64,000 bases of DNA, taken from positions 328,501 through 392,500 of the forward strand of contig NZ_CP013002.1 of NCBI RefSeq assembly GCF_001414055.1, read 5' to 3'. The DNA comes from Caulobacter henricii. Lineage in GTDB: Bacteria; Pseudomonadota; Alphaproteobacteria; Caulobacterales; Caulobacteraceae. This document shows positions 63,081 through 64,000 of the stretch, one piece after another. The number at the start of each line of letters is the position of its first letter. Position 1 is the first letter of the stretch. The notes below the pieces were generated by a model. That model had not been told where the DNA came from. It saw only the letters and a list, made by a program, of their open reading frames with translations, and ran no database searches. Both the position numbers and the translations under genes were made by a program.

Positions 63081-63497
63081 TTAAATCAGCCATGTCCTGG
63101 GTCGCGGATAGGCTTCGCCCTTGGCCAGGTAGTAGATACCGGCGCCGCAGCGGATCGCAAACCACACCCCGACCAGGCCCATGATCATGACGCCGGCTGC
63201 CACGACCGGGATGCCGACCAGCAGAAGCGACAGGGGCAGGCCCAGGATGAACATCGCCAGGCCGATCAGGAACCAGCCGATGGTCAGCCAGAAGCTGCGG
63301 ATGGCGAAGGTGTAGTGGCTCTCATTGATCGGTCCGGCCGCGCTGCGGTTGGCATAGGCGACGATCAGGCCGACCACCGTGGTGGCCGCGCAGCTGGCGA
63401 ACCCCAGCAGGTAAAGCCCATAGACGACGGCCGGCAGGACCTTGTCCTCTTCGGCGCGGATCACGGGCGACGGGGCGGGAGCGGAGACATCGGTCAT
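63081..63497 (-). CDS. DUF4870-like membrane protein (b)
   Basis: 138 aa with four membrane helices: VVYGLYLLGFASCAATTVVGLIVAYA, FAIRSFWLTIGWFLIGLAMFILGLPLSLLL, VGIPVVAAGVMIMGLV and VWFAIRCGAGIYYLAKG. The sequence SHYTFAIRSFWLTI is diagnostic of the DUF4870-type family. Function unknown. The upstream gene is a clear paralogue, 3 bp away, so the two likely function together as a hetero-oligomer or arose by recent duplication. Confidence 0.8.
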   Translation of the reverse strand: MTDVSAPAPSPVIRAEEDKVLPAVVYGLYLLGFASCAATTVVGLIVAYANRSAAGPINESHYTFAIRSFWLTIGWFLIGLAMFILGLPLSLLLVGIPVVAAGVMIMGLVGVWFAIRCGAGIYYLAKGEAYPRPRTWLI

Positions 63498-63500
63498 GAC

Positions 63501-63866
63501 TCAGAGCATCCAGTTTTGCGGTGTGGGATAGGCCTGACCCTTGAGCAGATAGGACAGGCCGATGATGCAGCGCACGGCCAGCCAGACGCCGACCGCGGCC
63601 AGGATCACGAAGCCGATTCCGATCACGCTCAGCAGTCCGCCGGCCAGGGCAAACAGCAGCGACAGCCAGAAGGTGCGAATGGCGAAGACATAGTGGCTCT
63701 GCAGCCAGTCGGGCGCGCCCTTGCGGCTGACATAGGCCAGGATCACGGCGATGACGCTGGTGACGCCCCCGGTGATCAGCCCGCCCAGGGTCAGGGCATA
63801 GACGACGACCGGCAGGGTCTTGTCATCCTGCAGGGCCGGTGGAACGGCGGGGTCGAGATCGGTCAC
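63501..63866 (-). CDS. DUF4870-like membrane protein (a)
   Basis: 121 aa from a GTG at 63866 (VTDLDPAVPPAL). This start is chosen because it aligns with the paralogue start MTDVSAPAPSPV; the reading frame stays open upstream to an ATG at 63989 that would add 41 residues. Four helices match the paralogue, with SHYVFAIRTFWLSLLFALAGGLL as the shared block and IGLSYLLKGQAYPTPQNWML at the end. First gene of the visible pair; its promoter lies between here and the window edge. Confidence 0.75.
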   Translation of the reverse strand: MTDLDPAVPPALQDDKTLPVVVYALTLGGLITGGVTSVIAVILAYVSRKGAPDWLQSHYVFAIRTFWLSLLFALAGGLLSVIGIGFVILAAVGVWLAVRCIIGLSYLLKGQAYPTPQNWML

Positions 63867-64000
63867 GGCGGGGCTTGTGTCCTGGAGAACAGCGTTGGCC
63901 CAAGGATCGTCCTTATCGACGGACGATGCAAATGAAGGTCCCGTAACCCTGCGTTTATCCAGACCATGCGGCCGCTCTTGGCGGATCACCGTCGGCTTGT

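Overview
This 64 kb window looks like chromosome of a Caulobacteraceae alphaproteobacterium, most likely Caulobacter or a close relative. The evidence is high GC, a CcrM methyltransferase of the Caulobacter size (358 aa) and sequence with GANTC sites in its leader, the neighbourhood smc-dsbA-dsbA-dciA-like/mutY/ccrM, a Rieske-cytochrome b-cytochrome c1 operon beside trmL and hemF, and a TonB-dependent receptor. I saw no rRNA or tRNA genes, no CRISPR array, and no phage or transposase genes. Nearly all the DNA is coding; the only gene-free stretch over 300 bp is 61568-61966.

Layout. 1-9900: chromosome maintenance and DNA repair (smc, two dsbA-like genes, a DUF721/DciA-like gene, mutY, ccrM, rnhB, tag), an acyl-CoA dehydrogenase, a secreted GH16 glucanase and an XRE/membrane-protein pair with a tandem operator. 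9900-19700: alpha/beta hydrolase, YgfZ, a GT9 glycosyltransferase, an ECF42-type sigma factor with its DGPF partner and a promoter of matching type, feruloyl-CoA synthetase-like, YhhN, a ThDP enzyme and a nitroreductase. 19700-27200: a five-repeat cysteine protein of unknown function, then a catabolic-looking run (MBL hydrolase, MarR, enoyl-CoA hydratase, two SDRs, membrane proteins) ending at TfoX/GNAT. 27200-38530: MFS, GNAT with a possible attenuator leader, DUF1285, Nudix, CCA transferase, amidotransferase, an unknown pair, hemF, trmL, petABC. 38530-46900: aspartyl-protease-like protein, two dienelactone hydrolases, a second cysteine-repeat protein, ychF, pirin, and the carboxyspermidine polyamine genes. 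46900-56700: pth, rplY, lipoprotein, prs, yfiH, MidA-like methyltransferase, lgt, ubiK, ybjN, proC, SPFH protein, tetR. 56800-64000: MarR/response regulator/histidine kinase operon, TonB receptor, TPR protein and a DUF4870 pair.

Themes. Genes are packed tightly. Three convergent pairs share one CTAG as both stop codons, and one divergent pair shares one CATG as both start codons. Two families of about 100-120 bp palindromic repeats are present, two copies each. One copy lies in frame inside the MidA-like methyltransferase gene and another forms the 3' end of yhhN. The least explained material is the cysteine-repeat family (two loci), the Arg-rich leader with mutually exclusive pairings upstream of a GNAT gene, the tandem GTAACC-N4-GGTTAC operator, and a roughly 25% GC patch upstream of the TonB receptor. 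All of this rests on reading the sequence; no database search was run.
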